Assembly: GCF_000759775.1 (NCBI RefSeq)
Contig: NZ_BBMY01000013.1
Coordinates: forward strand, 1 to 60,578
Origin: Escherichia albertii NBRC 107761 = DSM 17582
Lineage (GTDB): Bacteria; Pseudomonadota; Gammaproteobacteria; Enterobacterales; Enterobacteriaceae
Direction: 5' to 3'
DNA length: 60,578 bases
The notes under the pieces were generated by a model. That model had not been told where the DNA came from and did not search any database. It saw nothing but the letters and a program-made list of their open reading frames with translations. Of this stretch, positions 1 through 17,303 are shown one piece after another (the first letter of the stretch is position 1; every line of letters starts with the position of its first letter). The position numbers and the translations under genes were made by a program.

Positions 1-66
1 CACCCAGATGCCTTTCTGGAATATGTCAGCCAGGGAAATGCGCTCCCGGAACAGTTGTTGGAATAA
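1..66 (+). CDS. 3' end of an unidentified gene (partial)
   Basis: Frame 1 is open from the window edge and codes for 21 residues ending in NALPEQLLE before a TAA at 64-66. The gene continues to the left of the window. I do not recognise the tail. In K-12 the gene on this side of glpD is yzgL, and beyond it glgP, and this tail does not resemble the GlgP C-terminus I remember, so a yzgL-related gene is a guess from position only. No function is assigned. Confidence 0.3.
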   Translation, partial: HPDAFLEYVSQGNALPEQLLE

Positions 67-214
67 ACTCGCTTGCTTATTGCACTACTCAAGAAAAAGA
101 AAGGCGAGTCGCACCGTCTGGTTGAATTAAGCGTTATCTGGGTAACCGCGAATTTACAGCCCATCAAGTTGGAGACAGTGAAATATAAGCGGTGACTTAA
201 ACACTGGATACTTA

Positions 215-313
<99 letters not shown>

Positions 314-380
314 TAAACATTGAGCACGCTGCCCGCAAAGCCTTACCTACCCGGTCGTACCTCACAACCGGGCATCATCC

Positions 381-1886
381 TTACGACGCCAGCGATAACC
401 TCTGCTGCGTATACTCCATCAACCACTGGCTCACACGAGATTGTTGTTCCGCATTCAGCCACATACCTTGTTTTGTACGGCGCCACAGGGCATCGCCGGC
501 GCGGCGGACCCATTCGTGGTCGACCAGATATTTCAGCTCCGCTTCGTAGAACTCATGACCAAAATCTTCACCGAGGTCACTTATCGCCCCTGCGTTGCCG
601 AGTAATAGCTCAGTGTTGCTACCATAGGTCCGTGCGTAATGACGTGCCAGCGATTCGGTGAGGAATGGGTAACGGCGGCGCAGGCGGGCGGCGTAATCGT
701 CGCGGTCGCCTTCGATAGCGCCACCCGGTAGCACGCTCTCTTTCGTCCACGCCGGGTCAATGCCCTGATAATACGGCGTGAGTTTTTCCAGCGCGTGTTC
801 CGCCAGTTTGCGGTAGGTGGTCAGCTTACCGCCGAATACCGACAGCAGCGGCGCTTTGCCGTTTTCATCATGAATATCGAGCGTGTAATCACGGGTAATG
901 GCCTGCGGCGAATCGGATTCATCATCACATAGTGGACGCACGCCTGAATAGGTCCAGACAATATCGTCACGGCTTAACTGCTTTTTAAAGTGCGCGTTAT
1001 ACACATTCAGCAGGTAATTGATTTCACTCTCTTCAATCTTCACCGCTTTCGGATCGCCTTTGTACTCCACATCGGTGGTGCCGATGATGGAAAACTCGTC
1101 CATCCACGGGATCACAAAGACAATACGTTTATCTTCATTTTGCAGAATGTAGGCCTGCTTTTGGGTATGCACGCGCGGCACCACAATATGGCTGCCTTTG
1201 ATCAGGCGGATGCCATAAGGCGAAGGCAAATGCATCCCGTCGTCGAAGAACTGTTTCACCCACGGTCCCGTGGCGTTAACCAGGCCGCGTGCCTGCCATG
1301 TGTATTTTTTGCCAGTATCGATATCTTCTGCTTCCACAATCCACAGACCGTTTTCGCGGCGAGCGGAAGTCGCGCGGGTACGGGTTAGCACCTCACCCCC
1401 TTTGCGCACCACCATCTGGGCATTGGCTAATACCAGACGGGCATCATCTACCCAACAGTCAGAATATTCGAATCCGCGTGTGATTTCTGGTTTTAACACC
1501 GAATTTGCGCCAAAACGCAAACCTGTTGAACCCGGTAAACTGGTACGTTTACCCAAATGATCGTACATAAAAAGACCGATACGAATCATCCATGCCGGGC
1601 GTAGATGCGGGCGATGCGGCAGACGAAAACGCATTGGGAAGGCGATATGTGGGGCCATTTTCAACAGCACTTCACGTTCTGCCAGCGCCTCGCTGACAAG
1701 ACGGAATTCATAGTGTTCAAGGTAGCGCAGGCCGCCGTGAATAAGTTTGGAACTGGCAGAAGAGGTCGCACAAGCGAGATCCTCTGCCTCCAGCATCAGC
1801 ACGGATAAACCGCGTCCAGCGGCGTCTGCCGCGATACCAGCACCATTGATGCCGCCACCTATCACAATCAGATCTTTGGTTTCCAT
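381..1886 (-). CDS. glpD: Aerobic glycerol-3-phosphate dehydrogenase
   Basis: A 501-residue FAD enzyme of the inner-membrane face that oxidises sn-glycerol 3-phosphate to dihydroxyacetone phosphate and passes electrons to quinone during aerobic growth. The N-terminus starts METKDLIVIGGGINGAG, a Rossmann FAD-binding motif (GxGxxG, about residues 10-17), followed by the family segment SSASSKLIHGGLRYLE near residue 42. The length equals the K-12 protein. It is transcribed divergently from glpE, and two tandem GlpR operators lie directly upstream of its start, so induction by glycerol 3-phosphate is expected. Sequence and context leave little doubt. Confidence 0.98.
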   Translation of the reverse strand: METKDLIVIGGGINGAGIAADAAGRGLSVLMLEAEDLACATSSASSKLIHGGLRYLEHYEFRLVSEALAEREVLLKMAPHIAFPMRFRLPHRPHLRPAWMIRIGLFMYDHLGKRTSLPGSTGLRFGANSVLKPEITRGFEYSDCWVDDARLVLANAQMVVRKGGEVLTRTRATSARRENGLWIVEAEDIDTGKKYTWQARGLVNATGPWVKQFFDDGMHLPSPYGIRLIKGSHIVVPRVHTQKQAYILQNEDKRIVFVIPWMDEFSIIGTTDVEYKGDPKAVKIEESEINYLLNVYNAHFKKQLSRDDIVWTYSGVRPLCDDESDSPQAITRDYTLDIHDENGKAPLLSVFGGKLTTYRKLAEHALEKLTPYYQGIDPAWTKESVLPGGAIEGDRDDYAARLRRRYPFLTESLARHYARTYGSNTELLLGNAGAISDLGEDFGHEFYEAELKYLVDHEWVRRAGDALWRRTKQGMWLNAEQQSRVSQWLMEYTQQRLSLAS

Positions 1887-1898
1887 GCTGCCCTCATT

Positions 1899-1938
1899 TA
1901 CTTTCGTTAAAGCTCATAAATGTTCGTTATCGAGCATA
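1899..1938 (-). promoter_or_regulatory. Two abutting GlpR operators upstream of glpD
   Basis: The site at 1919-1938 (AATGTTCGTTATCGAGCATA) fits the GlpR consensus WATGTTCGWTAWCGAACATW with one mismatch. A weaker copy at 1899-1918 (TACTTTCGTTAAAGCTCATA) matches about 15 of 20 positions and abuts it head to tail. Tandem operators just upstream of glpD are the known arrangement for repression by GlpR, whose intact gene lies 1.4 kb away. Confidence 0.8.
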
Positions 1939-1983
1939 TTAGCAAAAAAACGCGCTTTAGGTAACATTGAAAAAACATTTTAG

Positions 1984-2402
<419 letters not shown>

Positions 2403-2434
2403 CGCTTTATACTGTCCTCTTTTGTGTGGAATAA

Positions 2435-3277
<843 letters not shown>

Positions 3278-3293
3278 TTCCAGGGATTTATAA

Positions 3294-4052
3294 ATGAAAC
3301 AAACACAACGTCACAACGGTATTATCGAACTGGTTAAACAGCAGGGTTATGTCAGCACCGAGGAGTTGGTGGAGCATTTTTCCGTTAGCCCGCAGACTAT
3401 TCGCCGCGACCTCAATGAGCTGGTGGAGCAAAACCTGATCCTGCGTCATCATGGCGGCGCGGCGCTACCTTCCAGTTCCGTTAACACGCCGTGGCACGAT
3501 CGCAAGTCTACCCAGACCGCAGAAAAAGAGCGTATTGCCCGCAAAGTGGCGGAGCAAATCCCCAATGGCTCCACGCTATTTATTGATATCGGCACTACGC
3601 CGGAAGCGGTGGCGCACGCGTTGCTCAATCACAGTAATCTGCGCATTGTTACCAACAACCTCAATGTTGCTAACACGTTGATGGTAAAAGAAGATTTTCG
3701 CATTATCCTCGCCGGTGGCGAATTGCGTAGCCGCGACGGCGGGATAATCGGTGAAGCGACGCTCGATTTTATCTCTCAGTTCCGCCTCGATTTCGGCATT
3801 CTGGGGATAAGCGGCATCGACAGCGACGGCTCGCTGCTGGAGTTTGATTACCACGAAGTGCGCACTAAACGCGCCATTATCGATAACTCGCGCCACGTCA
3901 TGCTGGTCGTTGACCACTCAAAATTTGGCCGTAACGCGATGGTGAATATGGGCAGCATCAGCATGGTCGATGCGGTTTACACCGACACGATGCCGCCAGC
4001 AGGCGTGATGCAGGTGCTAACGGACCACCATATTCAACTGGAGCTGTGCTGA
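3294..4052 (+). CDS. glpR: Glycerol-3-phosphate regulon repressor GlpR, intact
   Basis: A 252-residue DeoR-family repressor. The N-terminal winged helix-turn-helix (residues 5-57, including STEELVEHFSVSPQTIRRDL) binds the glp operators, and the C-terminal sugar-phosphate-isomerase-like domain (from about residue 75, with DIGTT and the GGELR segment) senses glycerol 3-phosphate. The reading frame is unbroken here, whereas MG1655 is described as carrying a glpR frameshift. The last 19 bp overlap the 3' end of the convergent rtcR. Repression of glpD through the tandem operators at 1899-1938 is expected. Confidence 0.97.
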   Translation: MKQTQRHNGIIELVKQQGYVSTEELVEHFSVSPQTIRRDLNELVEQNLILRHHGGAALPSSSVNTPWHDRKSTQTAEKERIARKVAEQIPNGSTLFIDIGTTPEAVAHALLNHSNLRIVTNNLNVANTLMVKEDFRIILAGGELRSRDGGIIGEATLDFISQFRLDFGILGISGIDSDGSLLEFDYHEVRTKRAIIDNSRHVMLVVDHSKFGRNAMVNMGSISMVDAVYTDTMPPAGVMQVLTDHHIQLELC

Positions 4053-5632
4053 TCCTGCACGGCTTCCCACGTCAGACCAAAACGCGCCAGGTATTTGCGT
4101 AGTCGATCTGCGTCGTTGACGCTGGCTTTGCCCTGGCGCGAAACGTCAAAAAGCTGGCGTCCGGCAGCAGAAAGCGATTTTGCCTGACGACAAACGGCAA
4201 TAACGTTTTCCAGTTGCATACGGTCAAAGAGATCGATGTTTTCCGCTTCCTCGCCCAGCAATGCAGTAAGCACCGCGGGGCGACTCTCCTGCCAGTTATA
4301 ACGCAGACGATCAATCTCATCGTCTACCGTTTTCAGAGTAATGCGTCCGTTATCGGCAAATGTCGCCATCCGCGTGACGCTGGCTGAAAGCTCGCGAAAG
4401 TTACCACGCCATGTCGCCTGGGGAGATGTCGCAAAGGCCAGCCAGGCGCGACGTGCTTCGGTGTTAAAACGCACGCTATCGCCAGTGAGTGAGGCGTGGC
4501 GCTCCACTTCATAATCCAGGTTAGGCTCAATATCTTCCTGGCGCTGGCGTAGCCCAGGCAGAGTGAAGGTCCAGAGATTAATGCGCGCGTACAGGTCTTC
4601 GCGGAACTTGCCTTCGGCAACCAACTGGCGTAAATCGCGCACCGTACCGGCGATAAGCTGAAAATCACTGCTCACCTGGCGATCGCTGCCAAACGGGTAA
4701 AAGTTTTTCTCTTCAATGGCTTTCAGCAGCATTGCCTGTTCGTCTGTGCCCAGTTCGCCAATCTCATCGAGAAACAACATTCCGCCGTTGGCGCTACGTA
4801 GCAGCCCCTCCCGCGATTCTCGCGCCCCGGTAAACGCGCCTTTTACATGACCAAACAGCGTGGACATAGCGGTATCACCGCGCAGAGTGGCGCAGTTCAC
4901 CTCAACAAACGCGCCGCTAAACTGATGTCGCGCCTGTTTTAACTCGAAGATGCGTCGCGCCAGAAACGACTTGCCCGCACCGGTTGGGCCGTTAAGCAGG
5001 ATCGGTGCGCGAGATTTAATCGCCACTTTTTCGATCTGCTCAATCATGCGGTTGAAGTGGGGGTTACGCGTGGCAATGCCGGACTTAAGAAAATCGAGCG
5101 TTTGCTGACGTTCTTCGGCAAAGCGGCTGGCGATGGCGTTATAACGGCTTAAATCGAGATCGATAATGGTCACTTCACCTGCGCCGCGCGGTTGCTCTTT
5201 TTTGCGCGGTGGCGAAGATTGTATCAGCCGGGCGGGCAGGTAACGCGCTTCCGCCAGCAGAAACCAGCAAATCTGCGCCACGTGGGTACCGGTGGTGATG
5301 TGAATTAAATAGTCTTCTTTATCAGGTTGGAATGCGTAACCACGGGCAAAATCATGCAGGCAGGCGTAAACCTCCTCGAAATCCCATGGGTTATGCAGTT
5401 CAATCTCAACGCCCACCACTTCTGTTTCTGGCGAAATATTGGCGATATCGCGTTTAAGCGTTTCAAACAGCGAGCTTGAGCGGGCGTCGTGCAACAATTC
5501 CAGTCGATCGATGACTAACGATTCTTGCTGGCATAGACAGAGTGACGGACGCCATTTCGACCATCGCTGACTGCCGCGTCCGGCATAATCCAGTACGGTG
5601 CCGACAAAGCCAAAAGCCACTGTTTTACGCAT
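4034..5632 (-). CDS. rtcR: Sigma-54-dependent activator of RNA repair RtcR
   Basis: A 532-residue bacterial enhancer-binding protein. The N-terminal third (about residues 1-180) is the RtcR regulatory domain, related to CARF sensors. The central AAA+ domain has Walker A GPTGAGKS, the sigma-54 contact motif GAFTGA and Walker B MLFLDEIGE, and a C-terminal helix-turn-helix (AAGRQLFDVSRQGKASV region) ends the protein. It switches on rtcBA from the sigma-54 promoter at 5767-5782 after RNA damage or related stress. The frame is intact although its target rtcB is interrupted. It diverges from rtcB across 186 bp and overlaps glpR tail to tail. Confidence 0.97.
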   Translation of the reverse strand: MRKTVAFGFVGTVLDYAGRGSQRWSKWRPSLCLCQQESLVIDRLELLHDARSSSLFETLKRDIANISPETEVVGVEIELHNPWDFEEVYACLHDFARGYAFQPDKEDYLIHITTGTHVAQICWFLLAEARYLPARLIQSSPPRKKEQPRGAGEVTIIDLDLSRYNAIASRFAEERQQTLDFLKSGIATRNPHFNRMIEQIEKVAIKSRAPILLNGPTGAGKSFLARRIFELKQARHQFSGAFVEVNCATLRGDTAMSTLFGHVKGAFTGARESREGLLRSANGGMLFLDEIGELGTDEQAMLLKAIEEKNFYPFGSDRQVSSDFQLIAGTVRDLRQLVAEGKFREDLYARINLWTFTLPGLRQRQEDIEPNLDYEVERHASLTGDSVRFNTEARRAWLAFATSPQATWRGNFRELSASVTRMATFADNGRITLKTVDDEIDRLRYNWQESRPAVLTALLGEEAENIDLFDRMQLENVIAVCRQAKSLSAAGRQLFDVSRQGKASVNDADRLRKYLARFGLTWEAVQDQHSSS

Positions 5633-5766
5633 CTTAGATATCCTTATAAAAGACGATATTTCATTATCGGTAAATTGGCTTTGCGGGAAATCTCCGTTTA
5701 CGGACTGGAATATTTTATCTATTTAAAAACAATGAATTAAAAAATTAAGCGGCTTATTTAATTTTC

Positions 5767-5782
5767 TGGCACGACGGTTGCA
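5767..5782 (+). promoter_or_regulatory. Sigma-54 promoter of rtcBA
   Basis: TGGCACGACGGTTGCA is a perfect match to the -24/-12 consensus TGGCACG-N4-TTGCW, with the invariant GG and GC dinucleotides ten bases apart. It lies 36 bp upstream of the rtcB ATG, and the divergent rtcR encodes the matching activator. The upstream 130 bp are AT-rich and should contain the RtcR enhancer, which I could not delimit. Confidence 0.93.
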
Positions 5783-5818
5783 ATTATCAGGACATACCAA
5801 CGAAAAGAGAAAAACATA

Positions 5819-7045
5819 ATGAATTACGAATTACTGACCACTGAAAATGCCCCGGTAAAAATGTGGACCAAAGGCGTGCCGGTAGAAGCCGATGCGCGTC
5901 AGCAACTTATTAATACCGCGAAGATGCCGTTTATTTTCAAACATATTGCGGTAATGCCGGATGTACACCTGGGTAAAGGTTCCACCATTGGTAGCGTGAT
6001 CCCGACCAAAGGGGCGATTATTCCGGCGGCGGTGGGTGTAGATATCGGCTGTGGAATGAACGCATTGCGTACCGCGTTAACGGCGGCGGACTTGCCCGAA
6101 AACCTGGCGGAGCTGCGTCAGGCGATAGAAACTGCCGTACCACACGGGCGCACTACCGGGCGTTGTAAACGTGATAAAGGTGCCTGGGAAAATCCGCCTG
6201 TTAACGTCGATGCGAAATGGGCTGAGCTGGAAGCGGGTTATCAGTGGCTAACGCAAAAATATCCGCGTTTCCTTAATACCAATAACTATAAACACCTGGG
6301 AACGCTGGGAACGGGTAACCACTTTATTGAAATCTGCCTTGATGAGTCGGACCAGGTGTGGATTATGTTGCACTCCGGTTCACGCGGAATCGGTAACGCC
6401 ATCGGAACTTATTTTATCGATCTGGCGCAAAAAGAGATGCAGGACCAGCTTGAAACGTTGCCGTCACGTGACCTGGCGTATTTCACGGAAGGTTCGGAAT
6501 ACTTTGATGATTATCTGAAAGCCGTGGCCTGGGCGCAGCTTTTTGCCAGCCTGAACCGCGATGCGATGATGGAAAACGTGGTGTCGGCGTTGCAGAGCGT
6601 TACGTAGAAAACGGTGAGACAGTCACAAACGCTGGCGATGGAAGAGATCAACTGTCACCACAACTATGTGCAAAAAGAACAGCACTTTGGCGAAGAGATC
6701 TATGTGACGCGTAAAGGCGCGGTGTCTGCGCGTGCTGGTCAATATGGAATTATTCTCGGTTCGATGGGGGCGAAAAGCTTTATCGTCCGTGGGCTGGGAA
6801 ATGAAGAGTCGTTCTGTTCGTGCAGCCACGGTGCCGGGCGGGTAATGAGCCGTACTAAAGCGAAAAAACTGTTCAGCGTGGAAGATCAAATTCGTGCCAC
6901 CGCGCATGTGGAATGCCGTAAAGATGCCGAAGTGATCGACGAAATTCCGATGGCGTATAAAGATATCGATGCGGTGATGGCAGCACAAAGCGATCTGGTG
7001 GAAGTTCTCTACACTCTGCGTCAGGTGGTGTGCGTAAAAGGATAA
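5819..7045 (+). pseudogene. rtcB: RNA-splicing ligase RtcB, interrupted by an amber codon
   Basis: RtcB joins RNA 2',3'-cyclic-phosphate (3'-phosphate) ends to 5'-OH ends using Mn2+ and GTP. The reading frame is the full 408 codons of the family, but codon 263 (6605-6607) is TAG where K-12 has CAG, a single C-to-T change. The first part (262 residues) keeps early metal-site segments such as VGVDIGCGMN and GTLGTGNHFIE. The second part, in the same frame and readable from a GTG at 6614, contains the guanylylated histidine His337 in CSHGAGR. Without suppression or reinitiation no active ligase can form. Residue 313 is also changed from the conserved PGSMG to LGSMG, which suggests further decay. 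Confidence 0.93.
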
Positions 7046-8065
<1,020 letters not shown>

Positions 8066-8077
8066 TACAGAGATGTA

Positions 8078-8103
8078 AGCCGGATCTGGCGCGTTATCCG
8101 GCT
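8078..8103. repeat. REP-like hairpin between rtcA and malT
   Basis: AGCCGGAT (8078-8085) and ATCCGGCT (8096-8103) form a perfect 8-bp stem around a 10-base GC-rich loop. It lies in the 42-bp gap between the convergent ends of rtcA and malT, a typical REP position. There is no U-run, so factor-independent termination is not shown. Confidence 0.6.
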
Positions 8104-8107
8104 AAAC

Positions 8108-10819
<2,712 letters not shown>

Positions 10820-10933
10820 TCACTTCACTGTGGAAAATGAGGAAATATTATTTTTTTTGCGCTTCGTAATTAATGGTCATAAGGTCGGACAGAAACCTTT
10901 GTAATGCAAGCGATGGTGATTTTTTATGTGTCT

Positions 10934-10955
10934 GAATTTGCACTCTGTCACAATT
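10934..10955 (-). promoter_or_regulatory. CRP site of the malT promoter
   Basis: Read on the minus strand the site is AATTGTGACAGAGTGCAAAT followed by TC. TGTGA is perfect and the other half is degenerate. It lies about 120 bp upstream of the malT start and matches, with one change, the CRP site of K-12 malT (centred near -70) as I remember it. The rest of the 623-bp malT-malP gap holds the MalT boxes near malP and no convincing gene. Confidence 0.8.
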
Positions 10956-11184
10956 CCAAACGTTTATTAATGGTTCACCTTAAAACAACGCTGATGCAGC
11001 GTAGATGCTGGGTTTTACGGTATATTCCTTATGTTCATTGTCCCTATTTAAGCAATGATGTTCTCTCTATTCCTGATGAAATTGCTATCTGAAAAGATGA
11101 TATTAATAAATCCATTAAGAATAAGATGAAGCGCCATTGATATTTCATCGCCGAAACGGTTTCACTTCTTTACTTAATTTATAG

Positions 11185-13830
<2,646 letters not shown>

Positions 13831-13839
13831 GGAAGCTCG

Positions 13840-15924
13840 ATGGAAAGCAAACGTCTGGATAATGCCGCGCTGGCGGCGGGGATCAGCCCCAATTACATCA
13901 ATGCCCACGGTAAACCGCAGTCGATTAGCGCCGAAACCAAACGGCGTTTGCTTGACGCGATGCATCAACGTACCGCCACGAAAGTGGCGGTAACGCCTGT
14001 CCCGAATGTCATGGTTTATACCGTCGGTAAAAAAATGCCGATGGCTGTGGGGGGCAATGGTGAATATAGCTGGCTGTTGACCACCGAAGAAGGAATGCAG
14101 TACAAGGGCCACGTGAGTGGAGGTAAAACATTCAACCTCCCCGCGAGGCTGCCAGAAGGGTATCACAGCCTGACGCTCACTCAGGACGAACAGCGTTCTC
14201 ACTGCCGGGTGATTGTCGCGCCTAAACGTTGCTACGAACCGCAGGCGTTGCTGAATAAACAAAAGCTGTGGGGCGCTTGCGTTCAGCTTTATACACTGCG
14301 ATCGGAAACAAATTGGGGAATAGGTGACTTTGGCGATCTCAAATCCATGTTGGTGGATGTGGCGAAACGCGGCGGATCGTTTATCGGCCTGAACCCGATT
14401 CATGCGCTTTACCCGGCAAATCCAGAAAGTGCCAGTCCCTATAGCCCGTCTTCTCGCCGCTGGTTGAACGTGATTTATATCGACGTTAACGGCGTTGAGG
14501 ATTTTCAACTTAGCGAAGAGGCACAAGCCTGGTGGCAAATGCCAACCACTCAACGGACGCTGCAACAAGCGCGGGATGCTGACTGGGTCGATTATTCTAC
14601 CGTCACCGCCTTGAAAATGACGGCGTTGCGAATGGCATGGAAAGGATTCTCGCTACGAGATGATGAGCAAATGGCGGCATTTCGTCAGTTTGTCGCAGAA
14701 CAGGGAGACAGCCTGTTCTGGCAGGCCGCATTTGATGCGTTACACGCCCAGCAGGTGAAAGAAGATGAAATGCGCTGGGGCTGGCCGGCGTGGCCGCAGG
14801 CATATCAGAACGTAGACTCGCCAGAGGTGCGTCAGTTCTGCGAAGAACATCGTGATGATGTCGATTTTTATCTCTGGTTGCAGTGGCTGGCTTACAGCCA
14901 GTTTGCCGCCTGCTGGGAGATAAGCCAGGGCTATGAAATGCCGATTGGTTTGTACCGCGACCTGGCGGTTGGTGTAGCGGAAGGCGGGGCGGAAACCTGG
15001 TGTGACCGTGAACTGTATTGCCTGAAAGCATCGGTTGGCGCGCCGCCGGATATCCTTGGCCCGTTGGGGCAGAACTGGGGATTGCCGCCGATGGACCCAC
15101 ATATCATCACCGCGCGCGCCTATGCGCCGTTTATCGAGCTGCTGCGCGCCAATATGCAAAACTGCGGCGCGTTGCGAATTGACCATGTGATGTCGATGCT
15201 GCGTTTGTGGTGGATACCGTATGGCGAGACGGCGGATCAGGGGGCGTATGTTCACTATCCGGTGGATGATCTGCTCTCAATTCTGGCGCTTGAAAGTAAG
15301 CGTCATCGCTGCATGGTGATTGGCGAAGATCTCGGCACAGTGCCAGTAGAGATAGTCGGTAAGCTGCGAAGTAGCGGTGTTTACTCCTACAAAGTACTCT
15401 ATTTCGAAAACGATCACGAGAAGACGTTCCGCGCGCCGAAAGCGTATCCAGAGCAGTCGATGGCGGTTGCGGCGACGCATGACTTGCCAACACTGCGCGG
15501 TTATTGGGAAAGCGGAGATTTAACGCTGGGCAAAACGCTGGGTCTGTACCCGGATGACGTGGTGCTGCGTGGTTTGTATCAGGATCGTGAGCTGGCGAAG
15601 CAAGGGTTGCTGGATGCGCTGCATAAATATGGATGTCTGCCCAAACGTGCCGGGCATAAGGCATCCTTGATGTCGATGACACCGATGCTTAATCGCGGCT
15701 TGCAGCGTTACATCGCCGACAGTAACAGCGCCCTGTTAGGGCTACAGCCGGAAGACTGGCTGGATATGGCCGAACCCGTCAATATTCCCGGCACCAGTTA
15801 CCAGTACAAAAACTGGCGACGCAAACTTTCCGCAACGCTTGAAAAGATGTTTGCCGATGATGGCGTGAACAAGTTGCTGAAGGATTTGGACAGACGGCGC
15901 AGGGCGGCAGCGAAGAAGAAGTAG
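13840..15924 (+). CDS. malQ: 4-alpha-glucanotransferase (amylomaltase)
   Basis: A 694-residue GH77 enzyme that transfers maltosyl and longer dextrinyl groups between maltodextrins, releasing glucose and building the longer chains that MalP degrades. The three catalytic acids of the family are in recognisable motifs: the nucleophile Asp in LRIDHVMSM, the acid/base Glu in VIGEDLGTVP, and the stabilising Asp in AATHDLPTLRG. An N-terminal domain of roughly 140 residues precedes the barrel, as in other enterobacterial MalQ. It lies 9 bp after malP in one operon, activated by MalT. Confidence 0.98.
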   Translation: MESKRLDNAALAAGISPNYINAHGKPQSISAETKRRLLDAMHQRTATKVAVTPVPNVMVYTVGKKMPMAVGGNGEYSWLLTTEEGMQYKGHVSGGKTFNLPARLPEGYHSLTLTQDEQRSHCRVIVAPKRCYEPQALLNKQKLWGACVQLYTLRSETNWGIGDFGDLKSMLVDVAKRGGSFIGLNPIHALYPANPESASPYSPSSRRWLNVIYIDVNGVEDFQLSEEAQAWWQMPTTQRTLQQARDADWVDYSTVTALKMTALRMAWKGFSLRDDEQMAAFRQFVAEQGDSLFWQAAFDALHAQQVKEDEMRWGWPAWPQAYQNVDSPEVRQFCEEHRDDVDFYLWLQWLAYSQFAACWEISQGYEMPIGLYRDLAVGVAEGGAETWCDRELYCLKASVGAPPDILGPLGQNWGLPPMDPHIITARAYAPFIELLRANMQNCGALRIDHVMSMLRLWWIPYGETADQGAYVHYPVDDLLSILALESKRHRCMVIGEDLGTVPVEIVGKLRSSGVYSYKVLYFENDHEKTFRAPKAYPEQSMAVAATHDLPTLRGYWESGDLTLGKTLGLYPDDVVLRGLYQDRELAKQGLLDALHKYGCLPKRAGHKASLMSMTPMLNRGLQRYIADSNSALLGLQPEDWLDMAEPVNIPGTSYQYKNWRRKLSATLEKMFADDGVNKLLKDLDRRRRAAAKKK

Positions 15925-15935
15925 AGTGCGGTTGA

Positions 15936-15958
15936 TGCCGGATGCGGCGCATCCGGCA
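15936..15958. repeat. Single REP unit between malQ and gntT
   Basis: TGCCGGATGC and GCATCCGGCA form a perfect palindromic stem around a three-base centre (15936-15958), in the 44-bp gap between the convergent ends of malQ and gntT. It is a classic REP position and may serve as a 3' mRNA stabiliser for both genes. Confidence 0.85.
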
Positions 15959-15968
15959 GTCAGTGTTA

Positions 15969-17285
15969 TCAAATCACCATATTCAGCAGCAGACAGCCTA
16001 CCAGACCGCACACTGAGATAATGGTTTCCAGCATCGACCAGGACTTGATAGTCTCGCCGATAGTCAGGTTAAAGTACTCTTTGAACAGCCAGAAGCCCGG
16101 ATCGTTCACGTGAGAGAAAATTACACTACCGGAGCCGACGGCGATAACCATTAGTTCTGGGCTAACACCCGTCGTTGCAATCAGCGGTGCCGCGATACCC
16201 CCCGCAGTGATTGCCGCAACGGTTGCAGAACCCAACGCGATACGCAGTACTGCGGCAATCGACCAGGCCATCAGCAGCGGAGAAATGTTGGTTTCATGCA
16301 TCATGGAGGCGATGTATTTGTCCACACCGCTGTCTACCAGCACCTGCTTGAATGCACCGCCGCCACCGATGATCAACAGCATCATCGCGATGATTTTGAT
16401 GGAAGAAACCAGCGTATCGTTAATCTGATCCATCGAACGACCGCGGTTCAGACCAAAGGTGAACATCGCAATCAGCACTGCAATCAGCGTTGCCATTACC
16501 GGGTCACCTAAGAACTCTGCTACCGGCAGGAAAGCGTGGCCTTTCGGCAGGATCATTTCAGCAATGGCGCGCATCGCCATCAGCACAACGGGTACCAGAG
16601 AAGTCCAGACGCTGACGCCAAAGCTCGGCATCTCTTCTTCACTAAACGTTTTCGCGCTGTACAGACCTTCCGGGATCGGCTTATCAATACCTTTCAGCAC
16701 GCGGGCATAAACCGGACCTGCAAGAATAACGGTTGGGATTGCCAGAATAGTGCCGTACAACAGGGTTTTACCCATATCGGCATTGAAAATGGTGGCAATT
16801 GCGGTCGGGCCCGGGTGTGGCGGCAGGAAACCGTGAGTAACAGACAGCGCAGCCGCCATCGGCACACCAACGTACAACAGCGGGATATTGGCGGCGGCAG
16901 CGATGGTAAACACCAGCGGCAGCATCAGCACAAAGCCCACTTCATAGAACAGAGCAAAACCGACGGTAAAACCGGTCAATACTACCGCCCACTGAATATG
17001 CTTCTTACCAAATTTGGCAATCAGTGTCGTAGCGATACGTTGTGCGCCACCACAGTCTGCCAGCATTTTGCCCAGCATTGCGCCAAAACCCATGATCAGG
17101 GCAAGACTACCGAGCGTACCACCGACACCGGCTTTGATTGAGCCAATTACTTTATCCAGCGGCATACCTTGCATTAATCCGACAGCAAGCGCCACCAGGA
17201 CGAGGGCGATGAAACCGTTCATTTTGAAGCGGATCATCAGGAGTAATAACAAGATTACACCGATAGCAACAATGACTAATGGCAT
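15969..17285 (-). CDS. gntT: High-affinity gluconate permease GntT
   Basis: A 438-residue inner-membrane transporter of the GntP family that imports gluconate with protons. The sequence is a string of hydrophobic helices starting MPLVIVAIGVILLLLLMIRF. Family motifs such as THGFLPPHPGPTAIA (about residues 148-162) and FSHVNDPGFWLFKEYF (near residue 390) are present. It is monocistronic, with two GntR-type operators and a candidate CRP site upstream, fitting gluconate induction and catabolite repression. The length is the same as in K-12. Confidence 0.97.
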   Translation of the reverse strand: MPLVIVAIGVILLLLLMIRFKMNGFIALVLVALAVGLMQGMPLDKVIGSIKAGVGGTLGSLALIMGFGAMLGKMLADCGGAQRIATTLIAKFGKKHIQWAVVLTGFTVGFALFYEVGFVLMLPLVFTIAAAANIPLLYVGVPMAAALSVTHGFLPPHPGPTAIATIFNADMGKTLLYGTILAIPTVILAGPVYARVLKGIDKPIPEGLYSAKTFSEEEMPSFGVSVWTSLVPVVLMAMRAIAEMILPKGHAFLPVAEFLGDPVMATLIAVLIAMFTFGLNRGRSMDQINDTLVSSIKIIAMMLLIIGGGGAFKQVLVDSGVDKYIASMMHETNISPLLMAWSIAAVLRIALGSATVAAITAGGIAAPLIATTGVSPELMVIAVGSGSVIFSHVNDPGFWLFKEYFNLTIGETIKSWSMLETIISVCGLVGCLLLNMVI

Positions 17286-17303
17286 GATTTACCTGGCCTT
17301 TAA

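Noticed and set aside
10904..11092. 62-codon plus-strand frame in the malT-malP gap
   Set aside because: It overlaps the malT CRP site, lacks a ribosome site and resembles no known peptide.
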